Shown: positions 45,740 to 58,839, counted from the stretch's first letter. The stretch: DNA of 59,030 nucleotides from Gnetum montanum (GCA_015680685.1 MNCI01015020.1:1-59030); one strand, 5' to 3'. Translations and numbers: made by a program. Notes: generated by a model not told the origin, from the letters alone.

Positions 45740-47090
45740 CCTAAGAAATTTTAAAAATGTGCCATGATGATTTAGGGGATGGCCACTTTCATAGCAAATG
45801 TATTGCTATCAAAATTCTTCAAAGTGGATTTTATTGGCCCTCAATTTTTAAAGCTGTACATAAATGTGTGCAAGAATGTGATAAATTTTAACAAATGGGA
45901 GCTAGAATAAAAAGACATAAAATGCCCTTAAAATGAATTTTAATAAAAGAACCATTCAATGTGTGGGGTATAGAATTTTAAGGATCATTTCCACCATTTA
46001 ATGGATGTCAATACATTTTGGTTTGTATCGACTATGTCACTAAATGGGTAGAAGCAAAATCCACCCTAACAAATGATGTTAAGGTAGTCGTAGCATTCCT
46101 TAAAGAAAATATTTTAACATTCTTTGGAACTCCATGATAAATCATTAGTGATCAAGGGGCCCATTTCATAAATAAAATAATGAAAAAATTCCTTAAGTTT
46201 TGTGGTATCAAACATAAAATAGCTAGTGCCTATCGTCCTCAAAAAAATGGCCAAGTTTGGAATGCTACTAGAATTATCTTAAATATATTAACAAAGACAG
46301 TATGTACTAAATGGAAGGATTGGTCTAAAAAATTTCAAAACACACTTTGGGCATATGGGGTTACCTATAACCCAAATTTAGGATATTCACCTTATCAATT
46401 AGTTTATGGTAAGTTGTGTCTATTACCTGTTGAACTTAAATATCAATCTTTATGATTAGCCCAACAACTTAATTTTGATGAAGACATGAACCAAGCCTCT
46501 CAAATCAATCAACTTCACAAACTGGATGAAATGAGGCTACAATATCTAGACAAGAAAAATATTGTAAAGAAACAAATGAAAACATTACATGATAAGAGTA
46601 TCTTTAAAAAACATTTTTCCATAACTGATATAGTTCTTCTCTACAATATGAGATAACATAAATTTTTGGGGAAGTTAATAACTAGGTGGGAAGGCCTTTA
46701 TTTAATTGTCCAACCCTATGATAATGGAAGTACTCTCATATTACCTATTAGTGATTCCTCAACTACATTCCTAGTCAATGAATAAAGGCTTAAGTTATAT
46801 CATCAACATCATATTGAGGAACCCAAAGAAGATGAACAAGTAAAGCTAAGTGATCCAACTTATCCCATTACTGATGAATTATATGACAACAATCCATTAG
46901 AAGTCTTAGCTCTTAAACGTATCCCTCAATAAGACTCTTATGTCATAAAGTAAAATAATAAAGAAATATTTATAGTCTACAAATTTTACTTTGAAAAATG
47001 TAGAGGACAATGGTATCTTCTATTGTTAGTTGGAACTTTAAAGAGTTCAATAGCATCATGTCTAGAATGCAAGGGAGAAGGGCAACCCCT
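45740..47090 (+). pseudogene. Athila-type integrase
   Basis: The zinc domain reads CHDDLGDGHFHSKCIAIKIL and CVQECDKF (second Cys lost). The core reads FNVWGIEF (first Asp replaced by Glu), NGCQYILVCIDYVTKWVEA, DVKVVVAFLKENIL, IISDQGAHF (second Asp kept) and ASAYRPQKNGQVWNATRIIL, where the catalytic Glu at GQVE is Trp. The best open frame, 46180-46455, continues WSKKFQNTLWAYGVTYNPNL and GYSPYQLVYGKLCLLPVELKY. A C-terminal LLYNMR...GKLITRWEG follows. The wording matches Athila integrases closely (LPVELxxxAYW, KLxSRW) and differs from element D. Non-functional. Confidence 0.85.
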
Positions 47091-47966
47091 CCTACTTTGA
47101 GGTAGATAGGTTTAAACCAAAAATCCAACTAAGGGTGGGCCTAGATTAATAAATTTCTTACACATAATAAACTTCATTATTTTTTACCAATATTCTTTAA
47201 ATACAATGTTTATAAGTCAAGGTGGCTAAATAGCTCAATTTAGGATAATGCTCATTAGTGTTTGGTTTCTATTAGATACCTGCATGGATGAGTCACTAAG
47301 GTGGAAAGGGTGTGTTATGTTGGACCTAGTTTCTTTGGTGATAAAGGCATCACCAATATCACCTAAGATTAATGCCATGTGAGAAACCCTAGCAAAATGA
47401 ATTTGGCTCCCACAAGAACCTCATGATTGAAGCTAGTCATATATTGAATTTCTTGCAAAAATACAAATAAAAATAAGAGAGGAAAAAAAGCAAAACAAAA
47501 AAAAAGAAAAAAAAACAAAGATAAAAAAATAAAGTAAGAAAATAAGAACCAAAGAAAAAGATTACCTCATAAGAACCTTCAAGCATTAGCCAAGCCACAC
47601 TCCCACAAGAACCTTATAGTTGGAGTGATGCTTCAAGCTAATAATTTCAAGCATCCAACAAGAACCCCATTCTATGAGCAGAGTGTCTAAGGGTCAGGTA
47701 AAGATTACCAATAAAATAAAGATGCACTACCTTAGAACTAGGGTATAACACTAGAAACAAAGGAGTGACTCCTCCATAATCAATATCTTAGTGGGCACCT
47801 TCACTTCTAATCATTCCTCTTACTCCATTATTTAGTTATTTTTCTTTTGTTTCTTTGTACTTCTCAGACTATTTCTTTCTTCTTCTTTTTTTTACATTGT
47901 TTTTAACTTTTGAAATTCCTCTTTATCATTTTTATTAATTTATCTTCCTATTTTTCTTTTGCATAG

Positions 47967-48819
47967 TGATGAGTCATGTTCTGACATGCTCTAATGTCAA
48001 ATATCTAATATCAGAGTAACAACATTGGATACCTAATGTTGGAGCCCAAGATGTAATGTCGGATATCCAATATTGTAGGGTATACACCAACCTATAAATA
48101 TAGTGCTTGGGCTTACAATTTTCAAATATTTTTTCATAGTTTTTACATAGAGTAGTGAAGCTATTATAGTTTGTTTTCTCTAGAGTTAGAATATTTTCTA
48201 AGTGCCCATAGCAGGAGTTTGAGTGTGTGTGGATCTTTGTTTGAACACTAATGTACCTAAGCATAGCAGTGTGATGGGAATAAAAATGAACCCTTTTATT
48301 ATCCTTGTAGCACTGAGAATAGATTAATGTTTCTTTTAATACACTTTACTTTAATGCATTTAAATTAAGTAATTAATTTTCAATTGTCAATGAACAGAAG
48401 CATGACCACTTTTAGCATACATATAGTGTTTGGTAACCACACAATGTTTAACGTTTGGTAGCCCAATAGTGCTATATGTGTTTAGGATGTGTCCAGGAAC
48501 GTGGGATGGGTACTTGTTTTAGGCTAGCTAGGTAGTGAATGAATTAGATCTTAAATTATTCTACCTTTCATTCTTATTGTAGGTGATTAAACTTATAAAA
48601 CATAAAATGATAAAAATCATGTACCTTAGTTACACTTAAACCATATTCTTGAGCTTCAAAAGTGTAGTTGGGAAGACAACAAATGTTCTCAATGTCCATT
48701 TCACTTCCTAGAAAAACTAGTGCATTAGAGAACTATAGGTCCACGGAATTCAACCAGATCGTGTGTAAAAACCTTAGTGATTCATATGGTTGGGCATAGG
48801 GGTACCTTGCCGCTCATTA
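47967..48819 (+). repeat. LTR of the Athila-like element
   Basis: Starts TGATGAGTCATG and ends CCGCTCATTA. Shares TGGTTGGGCATAGGGGTACC with element D LTRs near the end and has TATAAATA at 48093-48100. Overall more diverged from element D than the two D LTRs are from each other. Confidence 0.75.
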
Positions 48820-49670
48820 CATGGTCATCTCTTCTAACTAGTCGTACTTTTGTGCATGGGTTTTCTTTGTGTTTCCCATCATATCTTCCATAGGTTTCAA
48901 TGGTCAAGATCCCTACTATGGTGGCCAATGATGGATACTAACACTCGTTCACCCATTGCCTTTGGTTCCCTCTTAGTCATCTAGATATATAAAACTTAAG
49001 GCAATTCTGAATTTTGGTATATCCTTTGACCATGTTTCCTTTTAATAATTTATATTTACTAATTAACCTAGGTATGCTACATGCCTTAGTTTAATTAAAG
49101 GGGGGTGGGTGTGGATAACCAATTTATAAAGGATATGATAGTAGTGTATAACTAATGAGTTAGATGTAAGTAATACATTTCAAATCCTTAAATCATAGGA
49201 AAGGTTTAAACCTTGAGTTATTAAGACATTCTTACACCTAACAAAGCAGACCTTGTGAGGTGATGTTAAGTCTAATTATTTCTAGGTAGGAATTTCCTAA
49301 TTGAGTTATATATGGACTCATACCTAATAATAAGAATCTATTATCAATAGAGGAATAAGCATCTTTACATAATTAGCAAATAAATATTTGAACATTTCAA
49401 CAATGGACAAATTTAATTTTTGTTTTTTTTATTATACGATGTTGGATAATGAATGTTAGCGATCTTTTTCTTGTTAAATGTCTACATGTTTTTAATGTGT
49501 TAAATCTTAGGACAGCTAAAAGAATATCTTAAAATAGCAATAGCCTAATTTAATTTTATTTACAGTTATGCATCTATTAATTTTTTTAATATTTTATTTA
49601 TTTTATTTTATTTTATTCTCTCCTTTATGGCTAGGCACTAGCCAAAGACTAGTTGGGGTTGTGTTAAACC
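48820..49670. other. Spacer; possible start of another LTR at 49110
   Basis: No gene seen. TTAATTAAAGGGGGGTGGG ends at about 49110 and is directly followed by TGTGGATAACC, the look of a polypurine tract and LTR start. No second copy was found in the window to confirm this. Confidence 0.35.
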
Positions 49671-50437
49671 NTAGCCCACGGACACATGGTAGGGGTAAGC
49701 ATGATGACCGTATTGGTTTTTGCAGTGTCTCTTTTGAGGAAGATGGTGAGCACCAATTTCTACAATACAATGATGATGAATGGAAAGGACTACCAAGTCT
49801 TACTAAGTAGCAATAATGGAAACAAGATGTTGATGCGCATGGAGGAGAAGGAGAAACAAGTGCTATTTGCAATTATGGAGGTGGCAATGCATGTGGCCCT
49901 GGAAAAGATGTTGGTAGGAGCGGAGTGGCTACGCCATGAGAACTCTAGTAATGGCAGCAAAAACTATAATTCCAACAGTAGCATATGTACAAAAATACTT
50001 TTTGCAACTACTCCATTAGCATTTTGAGAACTACTACCATCATGTTGCTAATGATGTTAATAGTGATTGAAGGCCCTAGGGTTTGTAGAAGAACTTCAAT
50101 GAATCTCACACTACTGGCTTCATCTAATGAGGCAATTCTCTCTATGTTTCAACTCCACATCCATGGCAGTGATAGTTTTGGCTTTCTAAAGTGCCCTTCT
50201 GTCTCGAGGCAGTTGCCTTTGTGGTCACACCTTCGAACTCTTACCATTGGGTACCCCGTGGTGTATGATGATGCTACAACTGTAGTACATGATGTTAATC
50301 ATGTTTTAGAGGCTCCTTCTACCAAAATAATTATGATGGAAATGGATTTGAGCTCATTTGCATCCATAAAGATATTTTTTGCAAAGTTTCATTCTCATAA
50401 CTTACCTCTCCATCCCCTCATGAATAATATAGACTAG
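49671..50437 (+). other. Unassigned GC-richer open stretch
   Basis: After the n at 49671, frames 49686-50027 (113 codons) and 49985-50437 (150 codons) are open and overlap; a third, ending at 49810, contains GFCSVSFEEDGEHQFLQYND. No known domain is apparent. Length and composition suggest former coding DNA, either host-derived or from a retroelement. Confidence 0.35.
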
Positions 50438-51126
50438 TTCTTGATAGAATTGTGGAGACAACCAAGAGCAGAAGAATCCAAGGAAGAATCATTAAGGTTT
50501 TTTCTGCTATTCATAGTTGGATAGGGAAAGAAGGGATTCAATATAACAAGTGAAATAATATTTCAAGAAGAATAAACTCCATCAACGACGTGTTACATAG
50601 TAGCTGATCCACAGCCAAGGAACATTTTTGAAAGATATTTATAGATTGCAACCACGCGTAATTGCATAGCATGGCAAACAACAGAGGTAGAGCTTTGGAG
50701 CTATCGATGAAAAGTGAAACTATGATTTCAAGGTTTCTGTTATGAGATCACTCTAAAAAAATGTGGTAGCACTGTAAATTTGAAACAAGGATAATGTTAA
50801 TGAAATTAAAACGCATAATCTTTATTGATGTCTTTCGCAATGTTCTACAAAAATGACACACTCACATGCAAGAAAGTTTCAAGTTTTAATTGTTAAAAAA
50901 ACAACATGCCTATTGAGAAATCTTGATTAGGCTTATCTTCAGTAGAAAAATGGTAGCATAGTGGAGGTTTTCTATAGAAAAGTGTAGCATGATGTACCTG
51001 TAGGTGAGGATTTTGTAGGGCTATTTTTTCTAAACAATGATCTCTTACAAGATTTTGATTCAAAACTACTCAGATGAATATCTAGCTATATGTGCACTAC
51101 CCTCCTGGCATTTTGCTATTGTAGCT

Positions 51127-51561
51127 ATGGTGGAATTTTCCCCTACATAGGTGGAGCAAGTGGCAAGGATGTGGTAGTTAGTGGTACAAGAGTTGCTGAG
51201 GGATATGAAGGATGAAATAGAAAAGGAAACTTCCCTCATGGAGAAGATGCTCTATAATATTTTAAAAGGTAGTAATGGTGATGGAAGGAGGCATGGTTGG
51301 ATGATTCATGAGGAGATATAGGCTATTGGACATAGTATCCATAAGGGTTTGGCTACATGTAACGATACTACTGTCACAGTGATAGCATTTCCCATGACTA
51401 CGAGTGTTATCACTATTGGTACTACTCCTCAAGTTGAGGAGGTGCTCCACTTGGATAGTATGTTGATTGGTGGAATTGCTACCTATAATTTACTTATGGG
51501 TAAAGCAATTTCTTGGTTGTTTTCTATTTTGCAAATTTGGGATTTAATGCATACATTCTAG
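51127..51561 (+). pseudogene. Unassigned decayed ORF
   Basis: One frame from ATG at 51127 to 51561 is interrupted only by three TAG codons, each in a context where CAG is plausible. It encodes a charged helical part (VQELLRDMKDEIEKETSLME) then a Thr/Val-rich part. I do not recognise it. Its neighbours are gypsy gag on the other strand and the unassigned stretch before 50437. Confidence 0.35.
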
Positions 51562-51599
51562 ACTCCTACAAATGTGATAGCACTAAGCAACATCCCTTA

Positions 51600-52970
51600 G
51601 CATGTTTATATTGGTAAATTTCACACACATCATCATCTATTTCAAAATCTACAACCTTTTCCACCACTATAGCTTTATCCTTTTTGTAATGATAATCATT
51701 TTCTATTTTCTTTTTTCTCCTTCTGTCTTGATCACTACTCCCTTGGTCTACTTTTTCCTCTATAATTTTTAGAGTTATTTAGAACTTTTCATCTTAGGAG
51801 TCTGACATTTTATCCACCTTAGTTGAAATCTTAGTGACAAATTTTTGTATCAGCAAAGTCTCTCTTTGCACCACTTTATTAAGTAGTGCATCCCTCTCTA
51901 ATTCATGGAAACACACCTCCATTTTGTGAATAAAGGAGTTCTTATTATACTCCTCTACACTTTCATGTTTCTTTAACTCCCCTTCTTCTTTAGCTACCTA
52001 TTTAATCAACCTTTAAATTTGATAGACCTGCATCTCAAAAACTCTCCATTGGGCATAGATCACAAGAGTTTTCATTTTTTTGTTTTGGAGTCCAACTATA
52101 GTATGGCAGAGCTATCCCCTTTGGGATTATTCATGGCTTAGACATCGGTGCAATAAAGAGTAGTACCTACCTAGGGTTGTGTCCAAGGATTCATGATTTC
52201 CCTGTTTCCATCCTTGGATCCACCTACACAAGTTAGAAACTCTAGACTACATTTTGTACTTGTCATTGAAGAGTTCCAACATAGTACTTCATTGGCAAAT
52301 GGATTTTATTTAAAAGGACTAGTACCAACTTTCTACTTCTTTTTTGAGTGTCCTTGGGAACAATTTCAGCTTTTACAATTCATTCTCTATATTTTGCAAG
52401 GTACAGGCATCATGAAAGACTTAAAAATAATTTTGAGGATCTAAATTATAATCCCCCTTCAAACCTAAGAATACTATTCATATCCAAACTTTTAATTATG
52501 CTATCTTTCTGATGCCTTGTAGGAATTATTACTACCTCTAAAATATTAAACATTTTTCTAGTAGCGAACAGAGGCTCATCATAGTTATGATGATCATGGT
52601 GGTTCCTTTCATGGCCATGATTCCTATGATGAGTTTTGCTATGCCTTCGCTCTCAATGATGCTCCTTGTCCCCTTGTGATTGTATCTACCTCTAGTCTTG
52701 ATCATCCTCAATGAATATTTATTCCTTTCTATCTCACCATTTATCTCCATCCTGATCTCTACTTTTTCTCCTCTTATCTTGACCTTGGCTTCTCTTATTA
52801 GAGTTTGAGAAGGAAGAGGATGTTGAGGGTGAAGAAGAAGAAGAACCAAGAGAATGATGCCTACTAGTCCTTCTCCTTCAATCTTGTTGGAAACCATTTT
52901 GGATTGTCAATGTTTGCATTTCGGTCTCATGACTGGAGTCATGAGAAATGAAGATGTTCCATCAAATAGG
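51600..52970 (-). pseudogene. Gypsy gag related to that of element D
   Basis: The minus strand shows the same ordered blocks as element D gag: a His/Arg/Asp-rich basic region ending YDEPLFATRKM, then MNSIPRFEGG, VFHDACTLQNIENEWK (52380-52500), and far downstream DQGSSDQDRRRKKKIEND with EKVVDFEIDDDVCEI (51640-51790), parallel to EQSSDRERRKKREVK and EEVVDSDTNNDGRCEIC in element D. It is joined to a family S LTR at about 52970 without a primer site, so the two may come from different elements. Frames are broken. Confidence 0.65.
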
Positions 52971-54245
52971 GTTTAGGTGCTTGATGGTCTCTAGTAACAC
53001 CAAGGCCTAGATACTTCCAAATAAACTTAGTGGTTATAGAGCAAACTAAGCATACAACTGTGTTTGCTATTGTGAATGTTGAAATGGTGGGGCTTTTGTA
53101 TGAAACTGTAACTGGCTATAATAAAAATTTAACTAACCTTGTTGAATACTATGAGTCATTAAAGATTCCTATTTTTTCAAATCACTTAGTCTATATAGTC
53201 CCTATAGTATGATACTTGAAACAAATAAAATTTCATAAAAATGCTTGAGTGCAATTACACCAATCTACTTCTAATTTCCCCTAGAGAGAAAATTCCATAA
53301 GAAAACCAGAAATAGAGTGAGATTTAAATGATTTATAAAGAGAAAAGAAAAGAGCATATTTGTGTGAATCTCAAACATGTAAGCAAGATATATCAAACAT
53401 GATGAAACACTTCGCAATAAAGCTATTCTAATTCAATCTAAATATTACGAATTGTCTAAATCCTTTGAGCCCAATAGGAAATTTCATAAAAGAGACTCTT
53501 ATTAAATTACCAAAATTCTTTGTGAATGATAAAGTATAAGCTTTTATTTGGCTAGTTAATAGTTGTCAAGAATTGCAACCAATAGAGCTATTAGAAAAAT
53601 TTTGTCAATTTTAGGATTGAAATTCAAAGGCAATAAACTTTAAAAAAATGAAGCTATTTCAAGCAATTCAAAGTATCAAATATTTTCAAGACCTTTCAGA
53701 TTCAAACACACAATGTCATAAAGATATCACTATTAAGTTGCTCAAGAGTCTTTTCAAAAATAACATAAGCTCTTATATGCCAACCAGAATAGAAGTCTAG
53801 AATTCCGCAAACATAGAGCTATAAGAGCAACTAGAAAATCCCAAAATTAAATGCCAAGCATGATACTATCTAAACCATTAGCTAAGAAACTAAGACAAAA
53901 TGAAAAGAAAAGAACTCACAGGATTAAAACAAAGTAGTTGAATTGATGAATCAACAAGCCATCTTACAATCTTTATTATCTTTCTTCTTGATCTCCCACC
54001 AATTTCCCCCTGAATTCTACACTTAAAGCCCTTTTTATAGTGGCTCTTGGGTAGTTACAATCATCATGGAACATTAAGGTGATTTACAAATATCTAGGAA
54101 ATTTAATCATAACCACCATAAGAAGTTATAAATTCTATAGGAAGTTATTAGAAATTCAAGCCATAGTTGGCAAGTGTCTTGTAGTTACAACCACCATGGA
54201 GTTATAACCACTATAGGGGAAGTTATAACTAGTTTAGAAATAAAA
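52971..54245 (-). repeat. Family S LTR, minus strand, cut by the n at 54246
   Basis: Reverse-complement homology to 55740-57058 and 8020-9466 runs continuously, including the tail CTAAGTTTATTTGGAAGTAT and GAATCTTTAATGACTCATAG region (53030-53213). TATAAAAAG lies at 54031-54039 on the minus strand. The 3' tip after CACCTAAACCCTATTTGA is replaced. Confidence 0.65.
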
Positions 54246-54246
54246 N

Positions 54247-55739
54247 ACTTGATAGTCTAAAGTTGGAAGAAAGTATTGTAGAGATACTATAAAGAACCCT
54301 TTGTAATGAATTATTGTATTGCTGCTATGGAAGATGAATAAATAATTGAATAAGGAAATAACTAGGATCAACTATTGTTAATGGAATAGTGTTTTAAGTA
54401 GCAGAAAAAAATTAGAAGTACTTTTAGATAACAGTGATTACAAATATTATTGAGTGTGATTGATACCATGAAGAATTGCAAAAATTCCTAGGAGCTGTTG
54501 CAATGAAGTCATTAAACCAAGTTTTATATGCTGAAAGTAGAAAGTTTTTCAAGGAAGTTGAATCATTATTTGAAGTATCAATTGCGAATTGTGAGAGGAA
54601 AGTGTAGTATATAGAGTTTGTGTTGTTATTCTGAAGAAAAAAACACTGATCCACAAAGGCATTATGAAATAGATTTTTTTTAAAAAAAAGAGAGAAATGA
54701 ACACCAAAGCACACACCATGAGCATAGCAAAGAATGAATAAAAATGTATGGAATGATAGGTGTTGTTAAGTGAAAAATATCAAATGAAAACTTCCTAGTA
54801 TGAGGATACAACCCAAGAACTTCTAATCATTTTAAACACACCCATGGAGGTTAAATTATCTTTACATGAGACATGATCGATGATGTATACAGAGAAGGAA
54901 AAAATTTTCTTTTAGAAAAAATATTCGATATATAAAATAAGCTTCATGATGAAATAAAGGGAACAAAAAAAGGATTTTACTCGAAAGATAGAAGCAGAAA
55001 CATAGAAAATTGGTGTAACATAAAACAAATCTAAATTAATTTTAAAAGAAATGTTGGGTTCTTCGAACCCTAAAACATTCTCAAACTTCTAAAATAGAAA
55101 AATAAAAACAAAATGACATAGTAGTAATGGTATCAACAAGAGCAAACAACATCAACGAAATTTAGAATTCTTGGTGGTAGCTACACTTTCAAGCCTTAAT
55201 TGCTATAACATTTGTGGTTCCATTTGAACCCTTCTAGAGTGCATTTCTTTAAAACACATGGTCTTCCCATGGTTGGGTTGAGTTAGAGCCAACACCAATG
55301 CATATTATCTCAACAACAATAGTAATAGATAAGGTGATGGTGGCAACATGGCATTAAATAGTGGCACTTAGTGGTAGCAGTGTGGCACAACAACATAAAA
55401 TATGCATGGAGAGAATCAATGATGGTACTGAATTGTAGGTGATGAAGGAGGTGCTAAGTGTGTAGGTAGCCATGGAAGAAATTTGAGATGGTTATTGAAG
55501 GAGAAATGCAACATGGCAGAATGAGTTCTTTTTCTTACCAAACAACAACCACAAACCCTTGTTCCTATTCTAATGTAAAGGTTTTGCACTAATCAAGAAT
55601 TCAATGTTAATAACCTATGCTATGCTTGAAGTTAAAATACACACACACACACACACACAAATTAAGATAGGTATAAACCTATAATTTAAATTTAAAAGGT
55701 AATGTTGGAATGATTTCTTCTAAATAGGATAGGATATCA
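54247..55739. other. Unassigned stretch with an (AC)n microsatellite
   Basis: No gene recognised. An (AC)10 run lies at 55639-55659. Short minus frame 54424-54714 has no recognisable domain. Confidence 0.4.
55639..55659. repeat. (AC)n microsatellite
   Basis: Ten uninterrupted AC units. Confidence 0.95.
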
Positions 55740-57058
55740 TTTTTTTAAAATGGGGAGTTTATTAAAACTATTCAATGGGACAGTTGTCAATTGTGGCATT
55801 AATTTCTCCAATTGATTATAACTTCCTAGGTTCATCTTTGTGATATTCGTTACCAAGAAAATAGTTGCTAACCATAGCTCAAATTTCTAATAACTCCCTA
55901 TGGAAGTTACAACTTCTAGGGTAATTATATTGTTAGATGTTTGTAATACCTTAACTTCTCATCAATATTGTAACTACCCTAATATCATTATAGAAGGACC
56001 TTAAGAGGCAGAATTAAAAAAAAAAGATTTGGGAAAAAGACATTTGAAGAATTCTTATAAGATGGCTTGCTAAAGACATCAATTCGGCTACTTTGTTTTA
56101 ATTCTGAGTTAATTTCTTTCTATTTTGTTTTAGCTATATAGCTAATGGTTTAGATAGTATCATCCTTGGCATTTAATTTTGGGGTTTGTCCTAGGTTGCT
56201 CTTATAGCTCTATTCTTGCATAATATTAGAATCCTATTAAGATTTTCCATAGAAGAGCTCATGTTGTTGAAAGCCTCAAAAGTAATTTAATAGTATTGTC
56301 TTAAAGAAATTGCCATGTTTTGAGCATAGAGAATCTAGTAACTTCTGTGGTATTTTGATGGGACTAAAATAGCTTCTTTATTTTTAAATTTTATTACCTT
56401 GGTATTTCAATCAAGAAATTGTTAAATTTTTTCTAAAAGCTCTGTTGAATATAATCTTTAACAATTATTTACTAGCCAAAATAGAGGCTTGTAATTTGTA
56501 GTGTAATAAGATTTTCTTTAAGAAATTGCTTGTTCAGCTCAAAAATTTTAAACAATTTGTAGTTATTGAATTAGGAATAGCTTTATTGGAAAATGTTTAC
56601 TCATATCAATTTATCTTGCTTAAATATTTGAGGTTTCAAAAAAATCTACTTTCTTTTCTTTCTTTCACTAAGTCCATTGAATCTCTCTCTATTTCTAGTT
56701 TTCTTGTGAAACTTTCTCTCTTAGGTAAATTAGGAGTAGATTGGTAAAATTATGTTCTAATGTTTTGTAAGATTTTATTTGTTACAAGTAGGTATTATTG
56801 GACAAAATAGAATCCTTCAACAATTCATAGTATTTGACAATGTTAGCTGACTCTCTTTTATGATAGCCATTTATAATTTAATAGATAATCCAACCATTTT
56901 AATATTCACAAAAGTAAACACATACTCACATCTCATACGATTTATAACTACTGAGTTTATTTGGAGGTATTTCGACCTTGTTGTTCCCAGAGACTAGAAG
57001 CACCTAAACCTCATTTGGAGAAGCTTGTTAGTAGTCTAGCCCCAAATAGTCACCCACA
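55740..57058 (+). repeat. 5' LTR of a family S gypsy element
   Basis: Homologous to 8020-9466. It ends AGTCACCCACA and is followed by CTTTTGGTGCTAGAAGGAGG, a primer-site-like sequence, and gag. The left edge is approximate. Confidence 0.7.
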
Positions 57059-57061
57059 ATT

Positions 57062-57082
57062 CTTTTGGTGCTAGAAGGAGGG
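57062..57082 (+). promoter_or_regulatory. Primer-binding-site-like sequence of family S element
   Basis: TTTTGGTGCTAGAAGGAGGG just after the LTR. The same word with CGC in place of TGC follows the element C 5' LTR. Confidence 0.5.
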
Positions 57083-57405
57083 CCAAAAATTTATCCTCTA
57101 AGTTCATAAGCCTAAAAGTCCTACCACATTAAAACTTCTTTGTTGTAGAAAGGCTTAGGAAATTAGATACTATTTTTAGTTAATGATTGAACAAATTGAT
57201 AGTTTGGAAGATTTCAAAGATTTTAAAGAAATTCTTAATTATAAGACTAATTATTCATTAGAAGAATAACAAAAAAAAATTTGAATTTGGATCAAGTAGT
57301 GGAGTAAAAAAAAGGATAAGAAGATGATCCCTTCTATCTAGTTTATTAGTCTACAAGAGAAGACCAAAGAAGTACAAGAGTTCAAGGATCAAAAGGAATT
57401 CTAAT

Positions 57406-58839
57406 ATGATGGCAAATCCTTGGCAAAGAGTTACACCATTAGAATTTCAAAATTACAATGATATTCCTAAGGAAGTTTACAAATATTTTCATGAAACTTT
57501 TATTCCTAGAAAAGCTTACTTAGTTGAAGAATACATTCACTTATTTGAGTTAGCTTTAGCTCATGCAAATATTCAACACCAAGATCAAGCTTGTAGGTTG
57601 TTCATAGCAAATTTAAAGGATATGGCTCAGATTTGGTATTCAAACTTTATAAGCAACAATATCACAAGTCGGGATGATTTGAAAAATATTTTATTGGCCT
57701 AGTTTGGCAATCAATTAGATCAACAAAAACTATCTTGTGAATTATTACAAGCTAAGCAAGAAGTCAAAGAGTCAATTAGAGATTTCAATATTAAATTTCA
57801 ACAAATTTGTGGACTCTTTCAAATACAATATAGACCATCAAATGAAGTGCTTAGAGATGCTTATCTTAAGGCTATGAATCATGATATTTCAATATGGTGA
57901 AGAACTCCAAACTTGCTAACACTGAATAACTCCTTTAGTGAAGCTATACAATTAGAAAAAAAGTTGAACTTAAATCATGAAGAGGTTATCACAACTCAAA
58001 AAGAAGAGAAAATGATGATTCCTATGCAAGATTTTGCTCAACTTAAAGCATCACCAGTTCCATCTCATGTTATGATATAGCAAGAATCTAAAATCAAAGA
58101 ATCTGAAAAAGGACAATTATTGAGAGACTTTTCCAACAAAGTAGTGAAACTAGAAAAAGCTTTGAAAAAAATTGAAATCAAGGAGAAAAAGAAAAAATAG
58201 AAAACATAAGCATCAAGATACTAAGTTAGTAGAAGATGAGGATGAAAGTGAAGTTATTATGTCCAACTTTCTTGATATCGAATTGGATAATGAGCTATCT
58301 AGTGTTCATTATGCAAGCAAATCTTCCAACAATGGATCTAGTGATACTTCTTCTCTATCAAGTTCTAAATAGGATATATCATCAAATGAAGAGTGTAAAA
58401 ATAATGAGGAAAATGGGTATAATTTGAGATCAAAAGAAAGATTAACTACTTCTAGGCCTCCAAATGTTATTTCTGATTCATTTTCTAAGAGAAAGGCTTT
58501 TGAATTAAGTAGAATAGAGAAAAATAAAAATAAAAACGATTTAGTAGAGAAAGGTACTTAAAATCAATCTTTAAATAAATGGATGAAGAAATTAGGCTTT
58601 TATGGAGATGGAGAATATGATTTGATTGAAGATCTTAAACATGTCAGAGTAAATATTAGCACATATCAATTATTATAAATAGGTAACTAGCAAAGAAAGG
58701 CTTTAGAGTTTATTTAAGGTAAAAAGAGAACTAGAGAGTCAAAGTTAAGCTATGTGTTCGACAATGACAAGAAAACAAAAACAAGCTATGATTGTACTCC
58801 TAATAAGGAAAATTCTCCTTTTCTTTTGACAATGAAGTT
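57406..58839 (+). pseudogene. Gag and pre-protease region of family S gypsy element, interrupted
   Basis: The frame from ATG at 57406 gives WQRVTPLEFQNYNDIPKEVY, then the gag core YLVEEYIHLFELALAHANI, RLFIANLKDMAQIWYSNF, SRDDLKNILLA, FGNQLDQQKLSCELLQAKQE and SIRDFNIKFQQICG (57500-57830), matching the plant gypsy gag pattern (FxxSLxGxAxxWY...F...F). Lys-rich coiled-coil text follows (58090-58220), then an acidic/Ser-rich part (58172-58372). Finally YDLIEDLKHVRVNISTYQLL (58615-58670) resembles the segment before the protease. The element is cut at 58840 by a younger LTR. Only a few stops (58078, 58198, 58370) make it one of the better preserved gags here. Confidence 0.75.

Larger units (their letters stand above)
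45711..48819 (+). mobile_element. Athila-like gypsy element, 3' part with LTR
   Basis: Integrase (45740-47090) is followed by a spacer (47100-47960, with an A-rich tract at 47456-47540) and one LTR at 47967-48819 that begins TGATGAGTCATG and ends near CCGCTCATTA. LTR layout and ends are those of element D's LTR family, with TATAAATA at 48093-48100. RT and everything upstream are missing: copia A abuts the integrase. Confidence 0.8.

Noticed and set aside
52538-52897. 119-codon minus frame with hydrophobic and basic parts
   Set aside because: Another minus frame over the same bases carries the gag motifs shared with element D; this one is a shadow.
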